64,000 nt of DNA from Candidatus Bathyarchaeota archaeon (GCA_021158125.1 JAGGVF010000009.1:38927-102926), one strand, 5' to 3'; shown: positions 54,364 through 63,289, counted from the first letter of the stretch. The notes: generated by a model from the letters alone, not told the origin. Made by a program: numbers and translations.

Positions 54364-55359
54364 ATGCAAACCCTTCTGCTAAGCGATGATGAAGTTAAGA
54401 GCCTTCTGTCAATGAACGAGGTGATTGAAGCCGTCGAATCAGCGTTCAAGGAGAAGGGATTGGGCCGCGTGCAAATGCCGGCGAAAATCTACCTTTTCTA
54501 CAAAAAATACAATGGTGACCTTAGGGCCATGCCCTCCTACCTTGAAGAACTTGACATTTCAGCGGTCAAAATTGTTAATGTTCACCCAGACAACCGCACA
54601 AAATACGGATTACCCACAGTTATGGCTACAATAGTCCTAATAGACCCCAAATCAGGTGCGCCTATCGCAATAATGGGAGGAACAACCATAACTGACATGC
54701 GAACCGGCGCAGCTGGAGGAATAGCTGCAAAATATCTTGCGAGGAAAAATTCTAAAATAGTTGGCTTGGTTGGAGCCGGAGCTCAGGCTAGAACTCAACT
54801 TATGGCTTTACTTGAAGTATTTAAGGGATTTGATGAAGTGAGGGTTTGGAGTAGAACTTCAAAAACTAGAGAAGCCTTCAAAACTCAAATGGAGGCGAAA
54901 TATGGGCACTTATGTAAAATAGTTACTGTGGATAGCGTCGAGGAAGCCGTTAGAGGCGCCGACATCGTTGTTACAACAACTCCTTCAAGACAGCCCATAG
55001 TCAAAAACGAATGGATTTCCCCCGGGATGCACCTCAATTGTATAGGCGCCGACGCGCCGGGTAAAGAGGAGCTTGAGCCGGAAATACTCAAGAGAGCCAA
55101 AATAATCGTGGATGACATGGAACAAGCCGTGCACAGCGGTGAAATTAACGTTCCGGTAAGCAAGGGAATATTAACTGAACATGACATATGGGCTGAAATA
55201 GGCGAAGTAGTAGCTAAAATCAAGCCTGGAAGAGAAAGCGAAGAAGAAATAACAATTTTCACATCAACAGGATTGGCCATACAAGACGCTGTAACAGCTC
55301 ACTTAGCATATAAGAAAGCACTGGAGAAAGGAATCGGAAAAAAGATAGAAATAGTCTGA
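54364..55359 (+). CDS. Alanine dehydrogenase / ornithine cyclodeaminase family protein
   Basis: 331 residues. Mu-crystallin/OCD fold: R-A-M-P-S-Y-L, the K-I-V-N-V-H-P lysine near 62, T-D-M-R-T-G-A-A near 110, Rossmann V-G-A-G-A-Q-A near 138, D-A-P-G-K-x-E-L near 230. Archaeal members include the alanine dehydrogenase of Archaeoglobus. Zero spacing to the glutamate dehydrogenase-like gene supports joint amino acid deamination; ornithine cyclodeaminase activity cannot be excluded. Confidence 0.88.
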   Translation: MQTLLLSDDEVKSLLSMNEVIEAVESAFKEKGLGRVQMPAKIYLFYKKYNGDLRAMPSYLEELDISAVKIVNVHPDNRTKYGLPTVMATIVLIDPKSGAPIAIMGGTTITDMRTGAAGGIAAKYLARKNSKIVGLVGAGAQARTQLMALLEVFKGFDEVRVWSRTSKTREAFKTQMEAKYGHLCKIVTVDSVEEAVRGADIVVTTTPSRQPIVKNEWISPGMHLNCIGADAPGKEELEPEILKRAKIIVDDMEQAVHSGEINVPVSKGILTEHDIWAEIGEVVAKIKPGRESEEEITIFTSTGLAIQDAVTAHLAYKKALEKGIGKKIEIV

Positions 55360-55531
55360 GTACACTTTACTCCTTAACTTCTCTTTGAATGCAGCAGGCA
55401 TATATGAGGAATATGTAGGGCTTGGAACCAAAATTTCGTCTCCTTCGGCCTAAACTTTTTCATGACGCTTCCTCTATGAGAAACAGAGTCTAATAACACG
55501 ATTTACTGCATTGTCAACCTTTCGGGAATAT

Positions 55532-57658
55532 TCACTGAGTTCTTAGAAAGAAGAATAAGACTATAAGGGCAGTTAATGAGGCTAAGCCTAAGGCAATTAA
55601 ACTGAACATTAAAACGGGGGCTTCAAGGAGAATAACTATTGTTATGTGATTTGAAGAAACCTTAGCGCCATCCGCATCTTGGACAATCATAAAGACGTCC
55701 CATTTTCCCTCGTGAAAACTTGAGGTGTCAATTTCAAAAATGCAGTTTGTATCAGTGAGGACTTTAGTGAAGTTTAGCCAATAATCATCGCTTCGAAAAC
55801 AGATCGAAGCGTTGGCTAAGCCTTCATAGTCGAAGGCTTTAACACTTGCAGTTAGAATTTCTCCTCGCATGACTTCTGCTTCGATTTTGAACGAAATTAT
55901 CGAAGGAGGATTATTCAAGACGGTGAAGTGAAATCTTTCAGACTCGTTTTCTCCGCCTTCTTCGTCATAAAATCGGGCATACGCTGAATAGTCTCCTAGA
56001 GGGGCAGAAGCATTCGGTGTGAAAACTCCCCTCCAATGTCCGGTTTCATTTTCATATATCATTTGAACTTTTGAAGTTGCTCCAAACGGATCCTCGACAA
56101 ACATTAGGGCCGTTAAGTTTTCAGTTGGTGTTCGATCGTCAACAACAGCAACTTCTAAGGCGAAGGATTCAATAACTCTGTAAACTTCAGTTGTGTTTGC
56201 CATTGCAGAAATTATATTTGGCGGCTCGTTCAGTTCACTAACTGCTGCTAAGACAGCCTCATACGCGTCTATTTCTCCCCATCCGTAATCTGGATCCCAG
56301 CCTTCAGCTCCTTTGTCTTCGGCGGTGTCGATAATTATCTGTTTAACTTGTAGTGGAGAAAGTTTCGGGTTGGCTTCGAGTATTAGTGCGGCTAGGCCAG
56401 CTACGTGAGGGGCAGCCATGCTTGTGCCGGACATTGAAACTACGCCGTTTGTGGCTTCTCCTGTTTCAGCTGCTTGGGCGCCAATAATGTCTGTTCCGGG
56501 AGCGCAAACGTCGGGTTTTTGGGCGCCGTCGCCCCTTGGGCCGCGGCTGGAATAATATGCTATTACGTCGTCTTTTCGGTTCACCGTGTTTTTATCGTTA
56601 AGGGCGGTTACACAGATTACTTTGTCTGCGACTGAGGGGGCCATGAGACTTTGAGGAGTTGGCCCTTCGTTTCCAGCCGCAGCTACAACTACTATGCCAC
56701 TCTCCACGGCCATGTTGGCGATTTGGGAAACGGCTGAGGTGCCATACGGGTCTTCAACGTCTGAGCCTACGCTTAGGTTTATGATTTTGATGTTATATTT
56801 TTCCTTGTTTGCTATTACCCATTCTATCCCTCGAATCAGTTGGTCTTCAAGGTTTACTTCCCTTTCGCTTAAAACTTTCACATCTACGAGTTTTGCGTCT
56901 GGAGCTACCCCTTTATAGATTCCAAGTGAACCTCCACTACTCATTATGATGCTTGCAACATGTGTCCCATGCCCATCCACATCGTCTGGGTTGGTTTCCC
57001 TATCAGAGGAAGCCGTTGGGCCGCTGCAGTCAAAACCTGCAACAAATTTTCCACGTAAGAATTCATGTTCATCGTCAACTCCTGTGTCTAGAACAGCTAC
57101 AACTACGTCTTTGCCCGTGTATCCTAGTTCCCAAGCGGTTTCAGGAGAGTAATCAACGGATTCTCTTGCTTTAATAGCCCTAACGCTTACATTAAGACGT
57201 GGATAAATGACTTGTTGAAGCTCAACCATGACGACTCCGGGTAGTTCCGTTATGTTGTAGACAAATAGAGGGTTAATGTTGCGGACGCAGACGACATTAA
57301 TGTACTTCGCAACGTAAGATATGCATACGTTCATGTTCTGTAAAATTTGAATGTCTCTCAAACCTGGATGATGATCATAATGTATGAAAACGGAAATGGA
57401 AAAATTTTCGGGATTATTTGAAAAAGATGCTGGAAGCAAGTTTCCAATGAATTTCTGTTCAATTAAATCGTCTATTTTATTATGGTTTTTGTCTCGACTC
57501 CAGTTTTCCCACCAATGATAGTTATTACTCATGCTTTGTTGGTGAACACTGTAAAATGAGGATTCCAACCCAGTGGGGAGTAGTGTGAAAAATGTTGAAA
57601 TGGTTAGTAGGATTAGGAGCGCAATTGCAGTTTTCAAATTTAAAGCTTTTTTAGCCAT
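55532..57658 (-). CDS. Secreted, membrane-anchored subtilisin-like protease
   Basis: 708 residues. Signal segment (about 8-28), propeptide-like region (to about 170), then the S8 catalytic triad: Asp in A-V-L-D-T-G-V near 190, His in D-G-H-G-T-H-V near 228, Ser in M-S-G-T-S-M-A-A-P-H near 408. Ig-like beta domains follow (about 480-680) and the chain ends with one membrane helix and L-R-T-Q inside. A cell-surface protease for peptide scavenging or maturation. Confidence 0.94.
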   Translation of the reverse strand: MAKKALNLKTAIALLILLTISTFFTLLPTGLESSFYSVHQQSMSNNYHWWENWSRDKNHNKIDDLIEQKFIGNLLPASFSNNPENFSISVFIHYDHHPGLRDIQILQNMNVCISYVAKYINVVCVRNINPLFVYNITELPGVVMVELQQVIYPRLNVSVRAIKARESVDYSPETAWELGYTGKDVVVAVLDTGVDDEHEFLRGKFVAGFDCSGPTASSDRETNPDDVDGHGTHVASIIMSSGGSLGIYKGVAPDAKLVDVKVLSEREVNLEDQLIRGIEWVIANKEKYNIKIINLSVGSDVEDPYGTSAVSQIANMAVESGIVVVAAAGNEGPTPQSLMAPSVADKVICVTALNDKNTVNRKDDVIAYYSSRGPRGDGAQKPDVCAPGTDIIGAQAAETGEATNGVVSMSGTSMAAPHVAGLAALILEANPKLSPLQVKQIIIDTAEDKGAEGWDPDYGWGEIDAYEAVLAAVSELNEPPNIISAMANTTEVYRVIESFALEVAVVDDRTPTENLTALMFVEDPFGATSKVQMIYENETGHWRGVFTPNASAPLGDYSAYARFYDEEGGENESERFHFTVLNNPPSIISFKIEAEVMRGEILTASVKAFDYEGLANASICFRSDDYWLNFTKVLTDTNCIFEIDTSSFHEGKWDVFMIVQDADGAKVSSNHITIVILLEAPVLMFSLIALGLASLTALIVLFFFLRTQ

Positions 57659-57706
57659 TTCCCTCTCTCTTCATATTAGTGTTCAAAAGAAAAACAGTTA
57701 TGAAGA

Positions 57707-58426
57707 ATGGATATAGATTTTAACTTCCTCAACAATTTAGTGAGCAGCATGGTACTAAAAGAAGAATGCAGCCTCTGCGGAAGGGTTTTCCCATATTACA
57801 AGCTTAGGAAATGCGCTAGATGCGGTAAACTTTTCTGCAAAGACTGCATGATAGAAGATGTCACTTTACCACTGCCATCCTATCAAAGAATGGTCTGTCT
57901 AAAATGTGCAAGAAGGGCTGTTTCGCCGAAAAAGCCCGCTGGAAACAAATACATAGCCTTCGCAAACTACCTGGTAAAACTTGGCCGATACACAGACTAC
58001 GCAAGTATAAAGTTTAGCAAAATTGAGGGAATAATAGGTGATAGTCTTCCGGAAACAGCCTACACCAGCGCAGAATGGTGGAAGAACACTGAAAATACCT
58101 TGCAAGGACACGCTTGGCTACTTGCAGGATGGCAAGTGGAACAAGTAAACTTGGAAGAAAGAAAAGTTGTTTTCAAAAAAATCAAAACATTAGAGAGAAA
58201 AAAGCGTAGAAGAAAAAGCGGTTCACTCAAGAAGCCATTTACACCAGTTCCCGTTAGAAAGGTTAAGCCCCGTAAGCCGTCTAAGACAAAAATTTCGAAG
58301 ATGATAGCGAGAATGCAGAACATTCAGAGGAGAAAAGCCAGCGGCCATTTGAGAGGAAGGTTCAAGCCTAAACCAGCACATGAGAAGAGACTCTTTAAAC
58401 CGGAAGCTAAACCAAAAGAAAGTTAA
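57707..58426 (+). CDS. FYVE/RING-like zinc-finger protein with basic tail
   Basis: 239 residues. Four C-x2-C pairs between residues 20 and 65 (C-S-L-C, C-A-R-C, C-K-D-C, C-L-K-C) give a treble-clef FYVE/RING-like finger. The second half is strongly basic (R-R-K-S-G, K-P-R-K-P-S-K-T-K), suggesting nucleic acid or acidic membrane binding. It is divergent from the subtilase and its stop directly abuts the next ATG. No function is known. Confidence 0.75.
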   Translation: MDIDFNFLNNLVSSMVLKEECSLCGRVFPYYKLRKCARCGKLFCKDCMIEDVTLPLPSYQRMVCLKCARRAVSPKKPAGNKYIAFANYLVKLGRYTDYASIKFSKIEGIIGDSLPETAYTSAEWWKNTENTLQGHAWLLAGWQVEQVNLEERKVVFKKIKTLERKKRRRKSGSLKKPFTPVPVRKVKPRKPSKTKISKMIARMQNIQRRKASGHLRGRFKPKPAHEKRLFKPEAKPKES

Positions 58427-59404
58427 ATGGAGAAGATTCACATGCGGTTTCCTCCAGCTTTAATTCTCTTTTTCCTTGCACCAGCAATAGCAGAGCTTCT
58501 TTCTGGTTCAGCTCCACCTGCAGAATTCTTTAATCCAGTAGGCTTCTTTTTGCTCGCTTCACTTTACGGCAGCGGCGCAATAATCGTTCGAGAACTCAAA
58601 GTCAGATGGAAAAAGAGTTACGTTTCCATGTTTATCCTCGGCGCTGCTTATGGCATAATTGAAGAGGGCCTCATGGTTAAAAGCTTCTTTGACCCAAACT
58701 GGATGGACCTTGGAATATTGGGTATTTACGGGAGATGGCTGGGCGTAAACTGGGTTTGGGCCGAGTGGTTAACGATTTATCATGCGGTTTTCAGCATAGC
58801 AATTCCAATAACGCTTGTTGAACTTGCCTATAGTGACAGAAGAAATGAAAGTTGGGTTGGAAACAAAACATTTGCTATGCTTGTACTGCTGTTTGGAGCG
58901 GTAACAGCGCTTGGCTATTTCGCATTAACCGATTATAGACCGCCTTTTGTACAATATGAACTTGCAGCAGCCACCGTGGTTGCCCTCATAGTGTTAGCTT
59001 GGAGAACTTCCTCAACTGCAGGCAAAAAGGGAAGGTTGCAGCCACCTAAGCCCTCACGTTTAGCTTTAGCGGGTTTCCTAATTGCTTCCGCATTGTTCAT
59101 GCTTTTCATGGCTGGCCCATACCTTATTCCTCATCCTATAGCGTTAATGATTCTTGGAGCAACTCTAGTTTACGCAGCAGTCAGTTTTCTGAAGCGCTAC
59201 GATTGGAATAAACGAACATTATATCAAAAGTTTGCACTTACAGCTGGAGCAGTAGGTTTTCTGATAGCTTTGACGCCGCTGCAGGAGCTTGACACTACAA
59301 GGCCGGATAATCCGCGGGGCATGTTAATTGTAGGAATTGTAGCTCTTGTTCTGCTTGTTCTTTTGGCAAGAAAGATGAAAGCTAGAGAACTGCGGAAATG
59401 CTGA
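58427..59404 (+). CDS. Multi-pass membrane protein, unknown
   Basis: 325 residues with about nine or ten membrane helices. Conserved-looking segments are A-E-L-L-S-G-S-A-P-P-A-E-F-F-N-P near 20 and G-I-I-E-E-G-L-M-V-K-S-F near 78, the latter reminiscent of E-E motifs of CPBP-type intramembrane proteases, though the following His motifs are not convincing. Translation is coupled to the zinc-finger gene (stop TAA directly before ATG). Confidence 0.7.
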   Translation: MEKIHMRFPPALILFFLAPAIAELLSGSAPPAEFFNPVGFFLLASLYGSGAIIVRELKVRWKKSYVSMFILGAAYGIIEEGLMVKSFFDPNWMDLGILGIYGRWLGVNWVWAEWLTIYHAVFSIAIPITLVELAYSDRRNESWVGNKTFAMLVLLFGAVTALGYFALTDYRPPFVQYELAAATVVALIVLAWRTSSTAGKKGRLQPPKPSRLALAGFLIASALFMLFMAGPYLIPHPIALMILGATLVYAAVSFLKRYDWNKRTLYQKFALTAGAVGFLIALTPLQELDTTRPDNPRGMLIVGIVALVLLVLLARKMKARELRKC

Positions 59405-59468
59405 GTATGGAAAGGTTTTTTAGTAATACTTTTATTTGAAATAGTGTTACTACCTGGAGACAATTAAT

Positions 59469-60176
59469 ATGATAGGGAACCCGAGAAGAGAAATAGAACA
59501 CTTCATTGAGAAGGGAGACTTAGAGGCTCTTCTTAGGAAAGCCGCTGAACTTCACGGTCATTTTTGTAGTTACTTGGCCTACGGGGTTAAGGCCGGCTAC
59601 ATTGCAGTTAAAGAGTTGGGAATTAAAAGTAATGGAATGGAAGAGTTAATAGCCATAGTGGAAACAAACAACTGCTTCAGTGACGGCATCCAAATAGTAA
59701 CTGGCTGCACCTTCGGAAACAATGGACTTATTTACAAAGACGTTGGCAAAACAGCGGTAACTGTGGCTAAAAGGGATGGAACAGCCATCAGAATAGTTTT
59801 AAACCCAAAATATGAGGAATCTATCAAGGCGGAATATTCAGAAGCAAACAGCTTATGGGAAAAAATTGTTGTTCGAAGAGAGCGAGCAACAGAAAAAGAG
59901 CAGAAGAAAATGATGGAGCTTTTCGCAGAAATGGCATTTAAAGAATTGAAAAAACCCGCAGAACTCATGTTTAAGATAAGCCGAACAAAAATTAATGTTC
60001 CTGATTACGCGCCCATCTTTAACTCAGTTTTATGCCCAATCTGCGGAGAAAAAACATACAAACCAGTTATGCAAAATGGAAAGCAGTTATGCATAGACTG
60101 CGCCGGGGCAGAACACTACATTCTAGACGGGAAAGGAATTGAAAAAAGAACAGCGTTAAAGGCTAAAATTTCGTAG
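59469..60176 (+). CDS. FmdE-family protein with zinc ribbon
   Basis: 235 residues. FmdE core: L-H-G-H-F-C-S-Y-L-A-Y-G near residue 28, E-T-N-N-C-F-S-D-G-I-Q near 64, T-G-C-T-F-G-N near 78. C-terminal zinc ribbon C-P-I-C ... C-I-D-C near 196-218. FmdE was first found with molybdenum formylmethanofuran dehydrogenase operons but stand-alone copies are common; its role is unclear. Precedes the ECF-S-like gene by 12 bases. Confidence 0.9.
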   Translation: MIGNPRREIEHFIEKGDLEALLRKAAELHGHFCSYLAYGVKAGYIAVKELGIKSNGMEELIAIVETNNCFSDGIQIVTGCTFGNNGLIYKDVGKTAVTVAKRDGTAIRIVLNPKYEESIKAEYSEANSLWEKIVVRRERATEKEQKKMMELFAEMAFKELKKPAELMFKISRTKINVPDYAPIFNSVLCPICGEKTYKPVMQNGKQLCIDCAGAEHYILDGKGIEKRTALKAKIS

Positions 60177-60188
60177 GAGGTTACTCGT

Positions 60189-60749
60189 ATGGAAGAATAT
60201 TATTTTTCGGTAAAGGACATTGCCTTAATGACTATCTTGGGCTGCGTATCTTCGTTAACAACGTTAACAACAGCGTTTATTCCAGCTCCGCTTCCAGGCT
60301 TGTATGCAGTTATAGCCATCCCAGTTAGCACAATCTTAACTTTGATAGTGGTTGAAGTTGTTGGAAAATTTGGAGCCGCAACCTTCACTCAATTTGTCAG
60401 TGGGGTAATATCTACATTCCTTCCAGGAGGCCCGCCAGTAGTTTGGATGACAATTCCCGCATGGTGTCTTGGAGGCGTAATAATCGATATTGCCTTTTAC
60501 TTATCTGGAAAAAAGCCCAGCCAGTCAAGGTTAACCGCGACAATTGCCGGATTGCTATATAATATTCCCGGAGACATTTTCTTATACTGGAGTTTTGTAG
60601 CATTCTTAAACTGGGCGTTCTCACCGATATTCTTCCTTTACGGCTTCATGATAATACACATGATTCTAGGGGGAATAGCCGGAGCGTTCACCCCAAACAT
60701 AATTATAAAAATTAAACCTTTATCCGAACAAATAAATCATTTTAAATAA
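60189..60749 (+). CDS. ECF-transporter S-component-like membrane protein
   Basis: 186 residues behind GGAGGT. Five or six membrane helices with the A-L-M-T-I-L-G start and G-G-P-P-V-V-W loop, like substrate-binding S components of energy-coupling-factor transporters. No EcfA/EcfT genes are in view, so the energising module would be shared. The FmdE neighbour may hint at a metal or pterin-linked substrate, but this is speculative. Confidence 0.72.
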   Translation: MEEYYFSVKDIALMTILGCVSSLTTLTTAFIPAPLPGLYAVIAIPVSTILTLIVVEVVGKFGAATFTQFVSGVISTFLPGGPPVVWMTIPAWCLGGVIIDIAFYLSGKKPSQSRLTATIAGLLYNIPGDIFLYWSFVAFLNWAFSPIFFLYGFMIIHMILGGIAGAFTPNIIIKIKPLSEQINHFK

Positions 60750-60828
60750 AGTTCTTTCAGAATACCCATGCCTTTTTTCAAATTGTAAATGACAGCGAAA
60801 ATCTTTGAAACGCAGTGGGTTCGTTCTG

Positions 60829-60857
60829 TGGTGCAGGGGGTGGGATTTGAACCCACG
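60829..60857 (-). repeat. 3' tRNA fragment (likely attachment site)
   Basis: On the minus strand the 29 bases give a T arm (GTGGG-TTCAAAT-CCCAC), the acceptor 3' strand CCCCTGC, discriminator A and CCA. No matching 5' half (GCAGGGG) is found nearby. This is what remains at the far side when an element integrates into a tRNA gene's 3' end; the acceptor sequence suggests a Leu- or Ser-type tRNA. Confidence 0.72.
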
Positions 60858-60888
60858 AACTTTATTTCTTTTGAATTTTCCTCTTCTT

Positions 60889-61977
60889 TCATGCTTGTTC
60901 GCTCCTTTGCCTAGTATCGATGTGTGATAAAGCATAATCATTTACGCTTTTTTGGTAGAGGATAAGTGCTGTTAAAATGATAAATAACGACAGGAATGGT
61001 ATAATGGACGAAAATTCTGGGATGATGTATGGGTTCATAAGCGGAAAATTATCTTGATTTGATAAATCTATTACATAAGGGATATCTCCTATTCCGTCAT
61101 GATTTTCATCTGTTCCAGTGTAATCGTCCCAGTAGTTTCCTTCATATCCATTATCCCAATAATTAGCTGCCTCCCGATAAGGCAAGGATATTTGTTTTTC
61201 GTTATCAAAAAAGTTGTTATGATAAATTAAATTTTCAGTTGCGTAAGGCGTTAGCCACAGAGCATACGAGTTGTTATACACTGAGTTTTCGATAATAACG
61301 TGTCCTCTGCCATAGAGGGCTATCCCTATGTGATTATTATATATCAAGTTACCGCGTACCTCAAAATACTCAGTATGACTGGCAGTATCGTATGAATAGC
61401 TTGACGTGTAAAAACAAAGTGCAATACCCACAGAATTGTTGTAAATTTTATTCCAAATAATCGAACAGTTTTTAGCGTGATACACATTGATTCCTGCTAG
61501 TTCACCGTTCATTATCGTGTTATTTTGAATGATACAGTACAAAGCATACAAGCTTCCACCACCATAATAGCCTTTACCAAGTAAAATGCCGCCTGAAATA
61601 ATGTTATAGCTTACATTGCAGTAACAAGCTGTTATACTAACTACCCCATTTATGCTAAAGTTTGTTATTGTTACATTTGGAGATATGATATGGATATCGC
61701 CATATATTTTTGTACTGACTGAATTTTCTCCGATTATTTTTACACCTTTATCTATTATTATTTCCTCCTCATAAATTCCTGCTTCTACTCTAATTGTATG
61801 TCCGTCTTTGGTTTGAATGGCGTTGATAGCCGATTGAATGGTTGCGTATCTCAAACCAGTATTAACGTTGTAAACTGGGAAGCTATCTATAGCTTTAGCC
61901 TGATACAAATGTAATGAACATACAATAAGCAATATAGTTAAAGCCGATGGAAGCACTAGCTTTAGTTTGTTCATCAA
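60889..61977 (-). CDS. Secreted right-handed beta-helix (NosD-like) protein
   Basis: 362 residues. Signal peptide (about 5-29), then parallel beta-helix repeats with many N-N-x-I and Y-N-N motifs (about 60-270), a D-E-N-H-D-G-I-G-D-I-P-Y calcium-like loop near 290, and a C-terminal P-E-F plus hydrophobic segment (about 318-340) typical of archaeal surface-anchor tails. A hydrophilic 19-residue end follows the anchor, which is unusual. It lies just inside the presumed attachment site. Confidence 0.82.
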   Translation of the reverse strand: MMNKLKLVLPSALTILLIVCSLHLYQAKAIDSFPVYNVNTGLRYATIQSAINAIQTKDGHTIRVEAGIYEEEIIIDKGVKIIGENSVSTKIYGDIHIISPNVTITNFSINGVVSITACYCNVSYNIISGGILLGKGYYGGGSLYALYCIIQNNTIMNGELAGINVYHAKNCSIIWNKIYNNSVGIALCFYTSSYSYDTASHTEYFEVRGNLIYNNHIGIALYGRGHVIIENSVYNNSYALWLTPYATENLIYHNNFFDNEKQISLPYREAANYWDNGYEGNYWDDYTGTDENHDGIGDIPYVIDLSNQDNFPLMNPYIIPEFSSIIPFLSLFIILTALILYQKSVNDYALSHIDTRQRSEQA

Positions 61978-61998
61978 TTATTGTTCGATTGAAAAATT

Positions 61999-62010
61999 CT
62001 ATATAAATTT
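61999..62010 (-). promoter_or_regulatory. TATA box of the beta-helix gene
   Basis: AAATTTATATAG on the minus strand, centred 27 bases before the ATG at 61977, predicting a leaderless transcript. Confidence 0.45.
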
Positions 62011-62287
62011 TGCATGAAGGCATCCTTATAAAATGGGCGAATATCTTGCTGTTTCCGTTTTTACTTATTTTCGGAAGTCTGGTTGCAAAAACGCATGTCT
62101 AGGCATGAAAGTTTATGGTTAGGCGAATACTTGACTTGTCGAATTAAGCTTTTTCCTTACCTATTTTCTTGAAAGAAGCGTTTAGGTTGTTTTTTGGTAT
62201 ATTCGCTTTTTCATTATTTTTAATGTTGAATTTTAATGTCTGCAAAGCAGAAGTTAATATAATTTGGTTGTATTTTATGCGGATGAA

Positions 62288-62307
62288 CGTATACAATTTT
62301 GTATACG
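62288..62307. repeat. Perfect 20-base palindrome
   Basis: CGTATACAA (62288-62296), TT, TTGTATACG (62299-62307). It lies 33 bases beyond the stop of the 70-residue gene in the element. Possible operator, recombinase core site or transcription terminator hairpin. Confidence 0.6.
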
Positions 62308-62339
62308 CAAATTTGAAGGCTGAGTAGACAGAAACACCT

Positions 62340-62552
62340 CTATTTTAGGGCTTTATTCGGTTTCAGTTTTCTTGGACGCCCACCTTTAGGGCGAAAGCCC
62401 ATTCTAAGCAAGTTTACTCTGTCATAAAGCTCAAGTGCTTTTTCAAATCTTGAAGTTTCTCCTTTGTCAAGTTCTTGTTTTAGGAATAGCTTTAATGCTT
62501 CCTCTAGGATTTCGATTTGTTCTCCTTTAACTCTGATTCTATGTTCTCTCAT
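62340..62552 (-). CDS. Small basic AT-hook-like protein
   Basis: 70 residues, helical (about 8-50), with a basic C-terminus containing K-G-G-R-P-R-K-L-K-P, an AT-hook-like minor-groove motif. Its ATG overlaps the integrase stop by 4 bases, so it is translated with it. Possibly a recombination directionality or DNA-binding accessory factor; no known family. Confidence 0.65.
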   Translation of the reverse strand: MREHRIRVKGEQIEILEEALKLFLKQELDKGETSRFEKALELYDRVNLLRMGFRPKGGRPRKLKPNKALK

Positions 62553-63142
62553 AGTATTTCACACTCCTTTAGGCTTTTCAGCACATCATACATGGCTACA
62601 GTATCATAGATTTGCGTAGTCTCAATGCTCTCATGTCCCAAAATCTGCTGAACAATACGCAAAGGAACTCCCTTTCGCCTTAATAAGGTTGCACATGTAT
62701 GCCTCAACATATGCGGATGAACAAGCTTCCAGTTTGGAATTCCAGCCTTCTTGGCATACTTCTTTATGAGGTTTCTAACTTGTCTGTCTGTAATGTTGAA
62801 TAGCCTATCTTCAGGTTGTAGCTTGTTCTTTTTGATGTAGCGTTTAAGGCTAGACTCAAACCTTCTGAATATTGGCAAAAATTTGCTGAGCATTGGAACA
62901 TAACGAACTTTACCTTCTCTTCCTCGCTTCTTTCTACGCCTAGTCTTCCCATGCACAGTAAAGACTATGGGCTTGCTGTCAAAGTTAATGTCCATGACTC
63001 GAATGGCATATTTTCCACAGACTTCGCTAACTCTTAAGCCATGTGCAAGAAAGCAGAGAATCAGCTTGTCTCTGAGCTTTCTTGGAGCTTTGATTAGGGC
63101 TTCAAACTGTTTTTCCGTTAAGACTTCTGGTGCTTCCCTCAT
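62549..63142 (-). CDS. Tyrosine recombinase/integrase, catalytic domain only
   Basis: 197 residues. All catalytic residues are present: Arg in H-G-L-R-V-S-E near 37, the beta-hairpin Lys/Arg segment K-T-R-R-R-K-K, H-x2-R in P-H-M-L-R-H near 147, His in L-G-H-E-S-I near 170 and the nucleophile Tyr in T-Q-I-Y-D near 180. The usual N-terminal core-binding domain is absent; XerA-type archaeal recombinases are about 290 residues. An AGAGGTGATG site precedes the ATG. It probably integrates the element at the tRNA site. Confidence 0.9.
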   Translation of the reverse strand: MREAPEVLTEKQFEALIKAPRKLRDKLILCFLAHGLRVSEVCGKYAIRVMDINFDSKPIVFTVHGKTRRRKKRGREGKVRYVPMLSKFLPIFRRFESSLKRYIKKNKLQPEDRLFNITDRQVRNLIKKYAKKAGIPNWKLVHPHMLRHTCATLLRRKGVPLRIVQQILGHESIETTQIYDTVAMYDVLKSLKECEIL

Positions 63143-63151
63143 TTTCCAACA

Positions 63152-63259
63152 TCACCTCTTTGCTTTATGTTTTTTCAGTTTAGACTTGATTATTTCGCTT
63201 AATAGAATGATTAAGACTATGAATGGAGCAATCATCATGAAGAGGCTTTCAAAATCCAT
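63152..63259 (-). CDS. 35-residue membrane micro-protein
   Basis: ATG at 63259 preceded by GAGGAGGAAG. One hydrophobic segment (about 6-20) then a Lys-rich tail ending K-K-H-K-A-K-R. The integrase ATG follows 9 bases after its stop. Confidence 0.55.
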   Translation of the reverse strand: MDFESLFMMIAPFIVLIILLSEIIKSKLKKHKAKR

Positions 63260-63289
63260 TTTTCGCTTCCTCCTCTTCAATTTTTTCCA

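Larger units (their letters stand above)
61978..62339. other. Gene-free 362-base region with palindrome
   Basis: AT-rich. No credible gene on either strand. It holds a TATA element for the beta-helix gene (61999-62010) and a perfect 20-base palindrome at 62288-62307. Confidence 0.5.

Noticed and set aside
60829..60941. Split (trans-spliced) tRNA 3' half instead of an attachment remnant
   Set aside because: Sequence before the fragment is AT-rich with no GC-rich pairing segment, and an integrase gene lies nearby in the right orientation; still worth testing.
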